From: Streptomyces flaveolus
GTDB taxonomy: Bacteria; Actinomycetota; Actinomycetes; Streptomycetales; Streptomycetaceae
Direction of reading: 5' to 3'
NCBI RefSeq assembly: GCF_014648815.1
Contig: NZ_BMRV01000006.1
Span: forward strand, 124,001 to 188,000
DNA length: 64,000 nucleotides
Shown: positions 16,227 to 24,463 of the stretch, in pieces
Position numbering within the stretch: the stretch's first letter is position 1
Layout: each line of letters starts with the position of its first letter
Program-made: the position numbers and the translations under genes
The notes under the pieces: generated by a model
Database searches by the model: none
What the model was told of the DNA's origin: nothing
What the model saw: only the letters and a program-made list of their open reading frames with translations

Positions 16227-18171
16227 CACGCTCAAGAGCAAGCCGGGCGCGCAGGGCGCCACGGGCGGCCTGCGCCGCCTGCTGCTCGACAACGGCGCGC
16301 TGACCGCGCTGATCGTCCTGGTCGTCGCCATGTCGGCGCTGTCCGGCGACTTCCTGACCGCCGACAACCTCCTCAACGTCGGCGTCCAGGCCGCCGTGAC
16401 CGCGATCCTCGCCTTCGGCGTCACCTTCGTCATCGTCTCCGCGGGCATCGACCTGTCGGTCGGCTCGGTCGCCGCGCTGTCGGCCACCGTGCTGGCGTGG
16501 AGCGCCACCGAGGCCGGGATGCCGGTCGTGCTCGCGGTGGTGCTGTCCATCGCGACGGGCATCGCCTGCGGTCTGGTGAACGGTTTCCTCATCTCGTACG
16601 GGAAGCTGCCGCCGTTCATCGCGACGCTGGCCATGCTGTCGGTGGGCCGCGGTCTGTCGCTGGTCATCTCGCAGGGCTCGCCGATCGCCTTCCCCGACTC
16701 GGTCTCCCACCTGGGCGACACGCTCGGCGGCTGGCTGCCCGTGCCGGTGCTCGTGATGATCGTGATGGGTCTGATCACGGCGTTCGTCCTCGGCCGGACC
16801 TACATCGGCCGGTCCATGTACGCCATCGGCGGCAACGAGGAGGCCGCGCGGCTGTCCGGCCTGCGCGTGAAGCGGCAGAAGCTCGCCATCTACGCCTTCT
16901 CCGGCCTGTTCGCCGCAGCCGCGGGCATCGTGCTCGCCTCCCGGCTGGCCTCCGCGCAGCCGCAGGCCGCGCAGGGCTACGAGCTGGACGCCATCGCCGC
17001 CGTCGTGATCGGCGGCGCGTCGCTCGCGGGCGGCACCGGCAAGGCGTCGGGCACGCTGATCGGCGCGCTGATCCTCGCGGTGCTGCGCAACGGCCTCAAC
17101 CTGCTGTCCGTCTCCGCGTTCTGGCAGCAGGTCGTCATCGGTGTCGTCATCGCGCTGGCGGTGCTGCTGGACACGCTGCGCCGCAAGGCGGGGGCAACCA
17201 CGGGGGCGGCCGGGGCGTCCGGTGACGGGGGCCGGGGCAAGCAGGCCCTCACGTACGTGATCGCGGCGGTCGTCGCCGTGGCGGTCGTCGGCGCGACCTC
17301 GCTGCTGCACAACGACTCCTCGGCAAGCAGGTCGCAGAAGATCGGCCTGTCGCTGTCGACGCTCAACAACCCGTTCTTCGTGCAGATCCGGGCGGGCGCG
17401 CAGGAGGAGGCGAAGAAGCTGGGCGTGGACCTGACCGTCACCGACGCGCAGAACGACGCCTCACAGCAGGCCAACCAGCTGCAGAACTTCACCAGCGGCT
17501 CGCTCTCCTCGGTCATCGTCAACCCGGTGGACTCCGACGCCGCCGGCCCCGCGGTGCGCGGCGCGAACAAGGCCGACATCCCCGTCGTCGCCGTGGACCG
17601 CGGCGTCAACAAGGCGGACACGGCGGCGCTGGTCGCCTCCGACAACGTCGAGGGCGGTCAGCTGGGCGCCAAGGCGCTCGCCGAGAAGCTCGGCGGCAAG
17701 GGCACGATCGTCATCCTCCAGGGCCAGGCCGGCACCTCCGCCAGCCGGGAGCGCGGGGCGGGCTTCGCGGCCGGCCTGAAGGCCTACCCGGGCATCAAGG
17801 TCGTCGCCAAGCAGCCCGCGGACTTCGACCGCACCAAGGGCCTGGACGTGATGACGAACCTGCTCCAGGCGCACCCCGGCATCAACGGTGTCTTCGCGGA
17901 GAACGACGAGATGGCGCTCGGCGCGGTCAAGGCGCTCGGCTCCAAGGCCGGCACGTCGGTCCAGGTCGTCGGCTTCGACGGCACGCCGGACGGGCTGAAG
18001 GCGGTCGAGGCGGGCACGCTGTACGCCTCCGTCGCGCAGCAGCCGAAGGAACTGGGCAGGATCGCGGTGCGGAACGCGCTGCGGGCGGCCGAGGGCGAGA
18101 AGGTGGAGAAGACGGTGAAGGTGCCGGTGAAGGTGGTCACCAAGGAGAACGTGGCCGGCTTCGAGGGCTGA
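16216..18171 (+). CDS. rbsCB: RbsC permease fused to RbsB ribose-binding protein
   Basis: 651 residues, about twice a permease. Residues 1-320 are a complete RbsC-type permease (AFGVTFVIVSAGIDLSVGSV, GGNEEAARLSGLRVKR, IGGASLAGGTGKASGTLIGA). After a short linker (TLRRKAGATTGAAGASGDGG) an extra hydrophobic helix lies at about 344-365, and from about 373 a full RbsB-type binding domain follows (IGLSLSTLNNPFFVQIRAGA, GVFAENDEMALGAVKALG). The extra helix would carry the binding domain outside, tethered to the channel, replacing the usual lipoprotein. Reading is uninterrupted, with no separate rbsB start or lipobox. Confidence 0.92.
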   Translation: MATDTLKSKPGAQGATGGLRRLLLDNGALTALIVLVVAMSALSGDFLTADNLLNVGVQAAVTAILAFGVTFVIVSAGIDLSVGSVAALSATVLAWSATEAGMPVVLAVVLSIATGIACGLVNGFLISYGKLPPFIATLAMLSVGRGLSLVISQGSPIAFPDSVSHLGDTLGGWLPVPVLVMIVMGLITAFVLGRTYIGRSMYAIGGNEEAARLSGLRVKRQKLAIYAFSGLFAAAAGIVLASRLASAQPQAAQGYELDAIAAVVIGGASLAGGTGKASGTLIGALILAVLRNGLNLLSVSAFWQQVVIGVVIALAVLLDTLRRKAGATTGAAGASGDGGRGKQALTYVIAAVVAVAVVGATSLLHNDSSASRSQKIGLSLSTLNNPFFVQIRAGAQEEAKKLGVDLTVTDAQNDASQQANQLQNFTSGSLSSVIVNPVDSDAAGPAVRGANKADIPVVAVDRGVNKADTAALVASDNVEGGQLGAKALAEKLGGKGTIVILQGQAGTSASRERGAGFAAGLKAYPGIKVVAKQPADFDRTKGLDVMTNLLQAHPGINGVFAENDEMALGAVKALGSKAGTSVQVVGFDGTPDGLKAVEAGTLYASVAQQPKELGRIAVRNALRAAEGEKVEKTVKVPVKVVTKENVAGFEG

Positions 18172-18182
18172 CACGGGCGCAC

Positions 18183-18211
18183 GGGCGGGCGGTCACCTGG
18201 ACCGCCCGCCC
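18183..18211 (+). terminator. Intercistronic hairpin between rbsCB and rbsK
   Basis: Perfect 12-bp stem GGGCGGGCGGTC / GACCGCCCGCCC with a 5-base loop, 12 bases after the rbsCB stop and 27 before rbsK. It may be an attenuator or an mRNA-stability element that lowers kinase expression relative to the transporter. Confidence 0.55.
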
Positions 18212-18237
18212 CTCTCACTCGGATCGGGGAGCGATTC

Positions 18238-19143
18238 ATGTACGACTACGACCTGCTGGTCGTGGGGTCGGCCAACGCCGACCTGGTGATCGGCGTCGAG
18301 CGGCGGCCGGGTGCCGGCGAGACGGTGCTCGGCTCCGACCTGGCCGTCCACCCGGGCGGCAAGGGCGCGAACCAGGCGGTGGCCGCCGCCCGGCTCGGCG
18401 CCCGTACGGCCCTGCTGGCCAGGGTCGGTGACGACTCCTACGGCCGGCTGCTGCTCGACTCGCAGCGGGCGGCCGGCGTCGACACGGTCGGCGTGCTGGT
18501 GGGCGGTGCCCCGACGGGCGTCGCGCTGATCACCGTCGACCCCTCCGGGGACAACAGCATCGTGGTCTCGCCGGGCGCGAACGGCCGCCTGACCCCGGGG
18601 GACGTCCGTGCCGCCTCCAGCCTCTTCCACGCCTCCCGGGCGGTGTCGGTGCAGCTGGAGATCCCGCTGGAGACGGTGGTGGAGGTGGTCCGGAGTCTGG
18701 CGCCGGGCAGCCGCTTCGTGCTGAACCCGTCGCCGCCGCGCCCGCTGCCGCGGGAGGTGCTGGCCGCCTGCGACCCGCTGATCGTCAACGAGCACGAGGC
18801 GAAGGTGATCCTCGGTGACGCGTGTGTGAGCGAGCGCCCCGAGGACTGGGCCGGCCTCCTGCTGGCCAAGGGGCCGCGTTCGGTGGTCGTGACGCTGGGC
18901 GCCGAGGGGGCACTGGTCGCCTCGGCGGCCGGGGGTGTCTCCCGGGTCCCGTCCGTGAAGGTGGACGCCGTGGACACCACGGGCGCCGGTGATGCGTTCA
19001 CGGCGGCGCTGGCCTGGCGGCTCGGCACGGGCGCGTCGCTCGCCGAGGCGGCGGCGTACGCGGCCCGGGTGGGCGCGGCGGCGGTCACGAAGGCGGGGGC
19101 CCAGGTGTCGTACCCGACGGCGGCGGAGGTCGAGGCGCTGTGA
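18238..19143 (+). CDS. rbsK: Ribokinase
   Basis: 301 residues, standard ribokinase length. It phosphorylates D-ribose at O5 with ATP. Both PfkB-family signatures are present: HPGGKGANQAVAAARLGART near residues 38-57 and the C-terminal VDTTGAGDAFTAALAWRLG holding the catalytic aspartate and anion hole. The start MYDYDLLVVGSANADLVIGV is preceded by GGGAGCG. The stop overlaps rbsD by 4 bases, so the two are coupled. It acts on ribose delivered by RbsA/RbsCB. Confidence 0.95.
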   Translation: MYDYDLLVVGSANADLVIGVERRPGAGETVLGSDLAVHPGGKGANQAVAAARLGARTALLARVGDDSYGRLLLDSQRAAGVDTVGVLVGGAPTGVALITVDPSGDNSIVVSPGANGRLTPGDVRAASSLFHASRAVSVQLEIPLETVVEVVRSLAPGSRFVLNPSPPRPLPREVLAACDPLIVNEHEAKVILGDACVSERPEDWAGLLLAKGPRSVVVTLGAEGALVASAAGGVSRVPSVKVDAVDTTGAGDAFTAALAWRLGTGASLAEAAAYAARVGAAAVTKAGAQVSYPTAAEVEAL

Positions 19144-19529
19144 AGCGGGCCGGGATACTCAACCGCCACCTCGCCGGTGCCCTCGCCGGACTCGGCCACG
19201 GCGACGGCGTCCTGGTCTGCGACGCGGGCATGCCCATCCCCGACGGCCCGCGCGTCGTCGACCTGGCCTTCCGCGCCGGAGTGCCGTCCTTCGCCGAGGT
19301 CCTGGACGGCCTGCTGGCCGAGCTGGTGATCGAGGGCGCGACGGCGGCGACGGAGGTGCGGGACGCGAACCCGGAGGCCGCGGCACTGCTGGACGCCCGC
19401 TGCCCCGCCCTTCACCTGGTCCCGCACGAACACCTGAAGAGCCTCTCTGCGGGCGCCCGCCTGGTGGTCCGCACCGGCGAGGCCCGCCCGTACGCGAACG
19501 TGCTGCTGCGCTGCGGGGTCTTCTTCTGA
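19140..19529 (+). CDS. rbsD: D-ribose pyranase
   Basis: 129 residues. RbsD speeds the interconversion of beta-pyranose and beta-furanose ribose so that ribokinase can use it. The N-terminal motif MKRAGILNRHLAGALAGLGH with the catalytic histidine, followed by GDGVLVCDAGMPIP, identifies the family, as does the C-terminal RTGEARPYANVLLRCGVFF. The GTG start overlaps the rbsK stop. It is the last gene of the ribose operon, followed by a strong hairpin. Confidence 0.94.
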   Translation: MKRAGILNRHLAGALAGLGHGDGVLVCDAGMPIPDGPRVVDLAFRAGVPSFAEVLDGLLAELVIEGATAATEVRDANPEAAALLDARCPALHLVPHEHLKSLSAGARLVVRTGEARPYANVLLRCGVFF

Positions 19530-19547
19530 CCCGGGCCCCACATGCTT

Positions 19548-19580
19548 CGAGAGGGCCCGGTCATCGACCGGACCCTCTCG
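19548..19580 (+). terminator. Terminator of the ribose operon
   Basis: A 15-bp stem with one mismatch, CGAGAGGGCCCGGTC pairing with GACCGGACCCTCTCG, loop of 3, 18 bases after the rbsD stop. Confidence 0.75.
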
Positions 19581-19754
19581 GATTCCCTCCCCCTCAGTCC
19601 CCCCGCGATCCCCCCGGATCTCCCCCCGCAGGCGTCCTGATGCCTAGTACGACCGGCGGAGGGCGGGAAGGGTTGCACGGGTACGGCAAAAATTTTCCGA
19701 CCGGGCTCAGCAGCGCCCCTGTGACCGCCTTCGGCAGCCACGAACAGGAGTTCC

Positions 19755-20330
19755 ATGCCACAGCAAGAGCCCTCCGTCGACGGCGCTTCCTGGAAGGCGG
19801 CACTCCTCGACCTCTTCGGCGGCGGCTGGACGTTCGCACAGGTGGGACCGAGGCGCCACGAAGACTGGCGCCGTGACGCAGCCACGGTCATGGCGCTCAG
19901 GAGCACCGATCCGAGGAAGTGGTCGTCGCTGAACTACGCACCTGAAGTCAACGAGAACCGCAGCGGCATCGGATCGCCCTTCATGCCGTGGGGCCCGGAA
20001 CAGCTCGGACAGTCTCTCTACGAGGTCGGACGGGAGCAGGCCGGCCGACTGCTGGTCGCCCTGCAGGGCGAGCTGTACCAGGCCGCCCGCATCCCGGACT
20101 TCGAGCAACGCGAGGACGGCCTCTTCTCGGCCTCCCGCCTCGTCCTCTCCCGCTTCGCCCCGGACGCACGCTTCTTCACCAACGCCTCCGTGGCCCGGGA
20201 CGACGCCGGCGCCGATCTCCTGAATCCCGACACGGTCTGGGAGTGCCTCTCCGTCTACACCACCGACTGCGGCCTCATCGCCCTGTCGGACACGGAGATC
20301 GGCGTGTTCTGGGCGTTCTGGGAGGACTGA
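19755..20330 (+). CDS. Hypothetical protein of unknown function
   Basis: 191 residues; family not recognised. The ATG at 19755 has AGGAG at good distance. The sequence is soluble, acidic and aromatic-rich, with no signal peptide or membrane helix. The C terminus ends in WECLSVYTTDCGLIALSDTE followed by IGVFWAFWED. It stands alone between the ribose terminator and the convergent dipeptidase gene. The upstream region (19581-19754) contains an AT-rich patch around 19688-19698 (CAAAAATTTTC), unusual here and possibly part of its promoter. Confidence 0.7.
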   Translation: MPQQEPSVDGASWKAALLDLFGGGWTFAQVGPRRHEDWRRDAATVMALRSTDPRKWSSLNYAPEVNENRSGIGSPFMPWGPEQLGQSLYEVGREQAGRLLVALQGELYQAARIPDFEQREDGLFSASRLVLSRFAPDARFFTNASVARDDAGADLLNPDTVWECLSVYTTDCGLIALSDTEIGVFWAFWED

Positions 20331-20366
20331 TCCGGGCCGTTCGGCGCCGTCGGCGAGGCGTCCCGG

Positions 20367-21023
20367 TCAGCCGAGTTCCGTCGCGCCGTAGAGGGCTGCC
20401 GGTGCTCCGGACATCAGCGCCCAGTACCGGTCTCCGTAGGACCAGTGCCACCACTCCGTTGGGTAGTTGACCAGGCCGACGGTGCTCAGCGCCGTGCCCA
20501 GGACGGTGCGGAGGGCACGAGCCTCCTCGCTGATGTTGTCCGCGTCCGTGTAGCACGCACCCGCGCTCTCCTCCGGTGTCGCGTTCATGCGGGTGCCCAG
20601 GTCATGTTCGCGGCCGTCGGCGTCCGCGAGCGTCAGGTCGACGGCTGCCCCCGCGCTGTGCGGGGCGATCTCCGGCGGGGACACGTAACGGCTGGCCGCC
20701 GAACGGATCGTCTCCGCGGACCAGTCCGGGTGATCGGCACGAAGTTCGTCGGCGTACGAGTCGAAGTAGTGCCGTTGGAGGGCAGGCGGACGGTAGCCCT
20801 CCACGAACAGCAGCCGCATTCCGTCGGGCAGTCGGTCCTGAGCCTCGACGAGTCGGCGGAGCACGCCTTCCCTCAGGTGGGTGAAGGCATCGGCGGAGTC
20901 CTGCCGCTTCCGTTCGTCGACCAGCAGGCGGCCGTCCCCGCGAACGTTCACGAGCCGTTCGCCGCACTCCCGCACAGGCAAGGCCGCGACCTTCGGATCA
21001 GACATCAGTACGACTTCGGTCAT
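20367..21023 (-). CDS. VanX-like D-Ala-D-Ala dipeptidase / M15 family
   Basis: 218 residues. Zinc-peptidase motifs are in order: LLFVEGYRPPALQRHYF, then APHSAGAAVDLTL (the SxHxxGxAxD region, near residue 120) and YPTEWWHWSYGDRYWA with the catalytic Glu and third zinc ligand near 190. The ATG at 21023 is preferred; an upstream in-frame start at 21086 would run through the terminator hairpin. It lies alone, without VanH/VanA or VanRS neighbours, so it is more likely a D-Ala-D-Ala or D-amino-acid dipeptide recycling enzyme than part of a resistance operon. Confidence 0.85.
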   Translation of the reverse strand: MTEVVLMSDPKVAALPVRECGERLVNVRGDGRLLVDERKRQDSADAFTHLREGVLRRLVEAQDRLPDGMRLLFVEGYRPPALQRHYFDSYADELRADHPDWSAETIRSAASRYVSPPEIAPHSAGAAVDLTLADADGREHDLGTRMNATPEESAGACYTDADNISEEARALRTVLGTALSTVGLVNYPTEWWHWSYGDRYWALMSGAPAALYGATELG

Positions 21024-21043
21024 GGCCTGATCATCTCGCGAGG

Positions 21044-21082
21044 CGTTCGGATCGTCCGGCCGGCGCCCGGACGATCCGAACG
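21044..21082 (-). terminator. Terminator of the sugar-catabolic operon
   Basis: A perfect 16-bp stem, CGTTCGGATCGTCCGG with CCGGACGATCCGAACG, loop of 7. It lies 8 bases past the stop of the last gene of the minus-strand operon and just before the dipeptidase start, so it separates the two units. Confidence 0.78.
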
Positions 21083-21089
21083 GCACCCT

Positions 21090-21920
21090 CTACGCCGCGT
21101 GTTCGGCGAACCGAGCCGCCGTCTCCGCCAGGACCTCGCGGCCGTCCCTGGTCCACAGGGCGTCGTTGAAGAGTTCGACCTCGATGGCGCCCGTGTAGCC
21201 GGCCGCCTCCACACAGGTCTTCCACTCGCGCATGTCGATCGCGCCGTCGCCGATCTGGCCGCGGCCGTTGAGGACGCCCTCCGGGAGGGGGGTCGTCCAG
21301 TCGGCGAGCTGGAAGGTGTGGATGCGGCCGCCCGCGCCGGCCCGGGCGATCTGGGCGGGCGCCTGGTCGTCCCACCAGATGTGGTACGTGTCGACGGTGA
21401 CGCCGACCTGGTGGGCGGGGAAGCGTTCGGCGAGGTCCAGGGCCTGGGTGAGGGTGGAGACCACGCAGCGGTCCGAGGCGAACATCGGGTGCAGCGGCTC
21501 GATGGCCAGGCGGACGCCGTGCTGTTCGGCGTAGGGGCCGAGTTCGGACAGGGCGTCCGCGATGCGTTCGCGGGCTCCGCGCAGGTCCTTCGAGCCGGCC
21601 GGGAGGCCGCCCGAGACCAGAACCAGCGTGTCGGTGCCGAGGGTGGCCGCCTCGTCCACCGCGCGGCGGTTGTCGGCCAGGGCCCGGGCGCGCTCGTCCG
21701 GGTCGGTCGCCGTGAGGAAGCCGCCCCGGCACAGGGTGGTGACGGACAGGCCCGCGTCGCGGACCAGCTTGGCCGCCGCCTCGACGCCGTACGCCCGGAC
21801 CGGCTCGCGCCACAGGCCGACGTTGCCGATGCCCAGGTCGCGGCAGGCGGTGGTCAGTTCGGGCAGCGAGAGCTGCTTGACCGTCATCTGGTTGATGCTG
21901 AAGCGTGCGAGGTCGGTCAC
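21090..21920 (-). CDS. TIM-barrel sugar isomerase/epimerase (AP endonuclease 2 superfamily)
   Basis: 276 residues starting MTDLARFSINQMTVKQLSLP. Metal-site elements of the xylose-isomerase-like barrel are visible: RLAIEPLHPMF (Glu), VGVTVDTYHIWWD (Asp/His), RIHTFQLADW (His) and GAIEVELFND (Glu). Related proteins include IolE/IolI and hydroxypyruvate or tagatose epimerases. The start lies 4 bases inside the DUF993 stop, so the genes are coupled. With an oxidoreductase and a DapA-like protein it suggests catabolism of an oxidised sugar or cyclitol; the substrate is unknown. Confidence 0.85.
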   Translation of the reverse strand: MTDLARFSINQMTVKQLSLPELTTACRDLGIGNVGLWREPVRAYGVEAAAKLVRDAGLSVTTLCRGGFLTATDPDERARALADNRRAVDEAATLGTDTLVLVSGGLPAGSKDLRGARERIADALSELGPYAEQHGVRLAIEPLHPMFASDRCVVSTLTQALDLAERFPAHQVGVTVDTYHIWWDDQAPAQIARAGAGGRIHTFQLADWTTPLPEGVLNGRGQIGDGAIDMREWKTCVEAAGYTGAIEVELFNDALWTRDGREVLAETAARFAEHAA

Positions 21921-23068
21921 TGGTTCACTCCGTACAGGCTCAGCAGGGACCTCATGCGCTCCTCCGCCAGCTTCGGGTCCGGGAACAGGCCGAGTCCGTC
22001 GGCGAGTTCGTAGGCGCGGGCGAAGTGCGGCAGGGAGCGGGCCGACTGGAGGCCGCCGACCATCGTGAAGTGGCTCTGATGGCCCGCGAGCCAGGCCAGG
22101 AACACCACGCCCGTCTTGTAGAAGCGGGTGGGCGCCTGGAAGAGGTGGCGGGAGAGGGGGACCGTGGGGTCGAGCAGGGCGCGGAAGCCCTCCGTGTCCC
22201 CGGTGTCCAGGACGCGGACCGCCTCGGCGGCCAGCGGGCCCAGCGGATCGAAGATGCCGAGCAGGGCGTGGCTGAAGCCCTGCTCGTCGCCGGCGATCAG
22301 CTCGGGGTAGTTGAAGTCGTCACCCGTGTAGCAGCGCACGCCCTGCGGCAGGCGGCGGCGCAGGTCGATCTCGCGCTGGGCGTCCAGGAGGGAGACCTTG
22401 ATGCCGTCGACCTTGTCGGGGTGGGCCGCGATGACCTCCAGGAACACGTCCGTGGCGGTGTCCAGGTCGGACGAGCCCCAGTAGCCCTCCAGCGCCGGGT
22501 CGAACATCGGGCCCAGCCAGTGCAGGATCACCGGCTCGGCCGACTGGCGCAGCAGGTGGCCGTAGACCTCCAGGTAGTCCTCGGGGCCCCGGGCCGTGGC
22601 GGCGAGGGCGCGGGACGCCATCAGGATGGCCTGCGCGCCCGCCTCCTCCACCACCGCGAGCTGTTCCTCGTAGGCCGCACGGACCTCGGCGAGGGTGCCG
22701 GCGGTGAGCTGGTCGGTGCCCATGCCGCAGGCGATGCGGCCGCCGCACGCCTTCGCCTCGGCGGCGGACCGGCGGATCAGCTCCGCCGCGCCGGCCCAGT
22801 CCAGGCCCATGCCGCGCTGGGCGGTGTCCATCGCCTCGGCGACGCCCAGCCCGTGGGACCACAGGTGGCGGCGGAAGGCGAGGGTGGCGTCCCAGTCGAC
22901 GGCGGCGGGCCCGTCCGGCGTGGTGTCCGCGTACGGGTCGGCGACGACGTGTGCCGCGGAGAAGACCGTACGGGAGGTGAAAGCGCTTCCCCCGGAGGGG
23001 GCCATGGGTTCGGTGCGCGGCTCGTAGGCACGCAGGGTGCCGTTCGCGTCGGGCAGGTGCAGGGTCAC
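21917..23068 (-). CDS. DUF993 family protein, DapA/aldolase-like
   Basis: 383 residues of the DUF993 family, related to the dihydrodipicolinate synthase/N-acetylneuraminate lyase barrels but with no established reaction known to me. Characteristic stretches are MGLDWAGAAELIRRSAAEAK, VDGIKVSLLDAQREIDLRRR (a Lys in the place expected for the Schiff-base lysine) and YTGDDFNYPELIAGDEQGF. The GTG at 23068 overlaps the oxidoreductase stop by 4 bases. It probably acts as an aldolase or lyase after oxidation and isomerisation. A LacI-type palindrome lies inside its 5' end. Confidence 0.83.
   Translation of the reverse strand: MTLHLPDANGTLRAYEPRTEPMAPSGGSAFTSRTVFSAAHVVADPYADTTPDGPAAVDWDATLAFRRHLWSHGLGVAEAMDTAQRGMGLDWAGAAELIRRSAAEAKACGGRIACGMGTDQLTAGTLAEVRAAYEEQLAVVEEAGAQAILMASRALAATARGPEDYLEVYGHLLRQSAEPVILHWLGPMFDPALEGYWGSSDLDTATDVFLEVIAAHPDKVDGIKVSLLDAQREIDLRRRLPQGVRCYTGDDFNYPELIAGDEQGFSHALLGIFDPLGPLAAEAVRVLDTGDTEGFRALLDPTVPLSRHLFQAPTRFYKTGVVFLAWLAGHQSHFTMVGGLQSARSLPHFARAYELADGLGLFPDPKLAEERMRSLLSLYGVNQ
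22979..22990. promoter_or_regulatory. Intragenic LacI-type palindrome
   Basis: GAAAGCGCTTCC inside the DUF993 gene, about 80 bases after its start. It has the same AAGCGCTT core as the intergenic site at 24280-24287, about 1.3 kb away. It may be an auxiliary operator for DNA looping, or a chance match. Confidence 0.35.
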
Positions 23069-24216
23069 AGCGCGATCTCCGGTACGTCGAGACGGCGGCC
23101 CTCGGCCGAGGACTTCAGGCCCAGTTCGGCGAGCTGGACGCCGCGGGCGCCGGCCAGCAGGTCCCAGTGGTAGGGGGCGTCGGCGTAGACGTGGCGCAGG
23201 AACAGCTCCCACTGGGCCTTGAAGCCGTTGTCGAAGTCGCCGTTGTCCGGGACCTCCTGCCACTGGTCGCGGAAGACCTCGGTGGCGGGGATGTCCGGGT
23301 TCCAGACCGGCTTCGGGGTGGCGGAGCGGTGCTGGACGCGGCAGTTGCGCAGGCCCGCGACCGCGGAGCCCTCGGTGCCGTCGACCTGGAACTCCACCAG
23401 CTCGTCGCGGTTGACGCGGACCGCCCAGGACGAGTTGATCTGCGCGATCACGCCGCCGTCGAGCTCGAAGACGCCGTACGCGGCGTCGTCGGCGGTGGCG
23501 TCGTAGGGCTTGCCGTTCTCGTCCCAGCGCTGCGGGATGTGGGTGGCGGTCAGGGCCTGGACGGACCTGACGCGGCCGAACAGCTCGTGGAGCACGTACT
23601 CCCAGTGCGGGAACATGTCGACGACGATGCCGCCGCCGTCCTCGGCGCGGTAGTTCCACGAGGGGCGCTGGGCGGACTGCCAGTCGCCCTCGAAGACCCA
23701 GTAGCCGAACTCGCCGCGCACGGACAGGATCCGGCCGAAGAAGCCGCCGTCGATGAGGCGCTTGAGCTTGAGCAGGCCGGGGAGGAACAGCTTGTCCTGG
23801 ACGACGCCGTGCTCGATGCCGGCGCCGTTCGCCAGGCGGGCGAGCTCCAGGGCGCCGTCCAGGCCGGTGGCGGTCGGCTTCTCGGTGTAGATGTGCTTGC
23901 CCGCGGCGATCGCCTTCTTGATCGCCTCCTCGCGGGCGGAGGTCACCTGGGCGTCGAAGTAGATCTCGACGCTCTCGTCGGCGAGGACCGCGTCCACGTC
24001 CGTCGAGACGTGCTCCAGCCCGTGCCGCTCGGCCAGCTCCCTGAGGGCGTGCTCGCGGCGGCCGACGAGGACCGGTTCCGGCCACAGCACCGTGCCGTCG
24101 CCCAGGTCGAGGCCGCCCTGTTCGCGGATGGCCAGGATGGAGCGGACGAGGTGCTGGCGGTAGCCCATGCGTCCGGTCACACCGTTCATGGCGATCCGCA
24201 CCGTCTTGCGTGTCAC
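23065..24216 (-). CDS. Gfo/Idh/MocA-family sugar oxidoreductase
   Basis: 383 residues. The N-terminal Rossmann stretch is VRIAMNGVTGRMGYRQHLVR, and the family motif EKPTATGL near residue 109 carries the conserved Lys that contacts NAD(P) and substrate. The C-terminal domain continues through FPHWEYVLHELFGRV. The GTG at 24216 is preceded by AAGGGA at good distance; a longer start at 24276 would read through the operator. It is the first gene of a three-gene operon and likely oxidises a sugar or cyclitol to a keto form. Confidence 0.88.
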   Translation of the reverse strand: MTRKTVRIAMNGVTGRMGYRQHLVRSILAIREQGGLDLGDGTVLWPEPVLVGRREHALRELAERHGLEHVSTDVDAVLADESVEIYFDAQVTSAREEAIKKAIAAGKHIYTEKPTATGLDGALELARLANGAGIEHGVVQDKLFLPGLLKLKRLIDGGFFGRILSVRGEFGYWVFEGDWQSAQRPSWNYRAEDGGGIVVDMFPHWEYVLHELFGRVRSVQALTATHIPQRWDENGKPYDATADDAAYGVFELDGGVIAQINSSWAVRVNRDELVEFQVDGTEGSAVAGLRNCRVQHRSATPKPVWNPDIPATEVFRDQWQEVPDNGDFDNGFKAQWELFLRHVYADAPYHWDLLAGARGVQLAELGLKSSAEGRRLDVPEIAL

Positions 24217-24279
24217 GTCGTTCCCTTCGTACGCGGTCCGCGCGCCGCATACGCCGAAGTTCGGGACAGGCGTCACAGC

Positions 24280-24287
24280 AAGCGCTT
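24280..24287. promoter_or_regulatory. LacI-type operator between oxidoreductase and LacI gene
   Basis: AAGCGCTT, extended as GCAAGCGCTTTC, close to the classical AAAGCGCTTT consensus of LacI/CcpA-type proteins. It is 64 bases upstream of the oxidoreductase start and 176 before the LacI start, so it can control the divergent promoters. Confidence 0.6.
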
Positions 24288-24463
24288 TCTATTCACTATG
24301 AAGCTAGCCTGTGGACGGTGGTCTGGACAAGACCGTGACCCGAGCGAGTTGTTCGAGGGGGCGAACAACGGCGGGCGGTGGCCGTAAGGTCTGCACGGAA
24401 CCGGGCCGGACCCGGGCCCGTGTACGAGGGCGTACGACGAGAGCGCGACCGGAGGACGAGGAC

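Noticed and set aside
20367..21023. Vancomycin resistance operon
   Set aside because: Only a VanX-like gene is present; no ligase, dehydrogenase or two-component system adjoins it.
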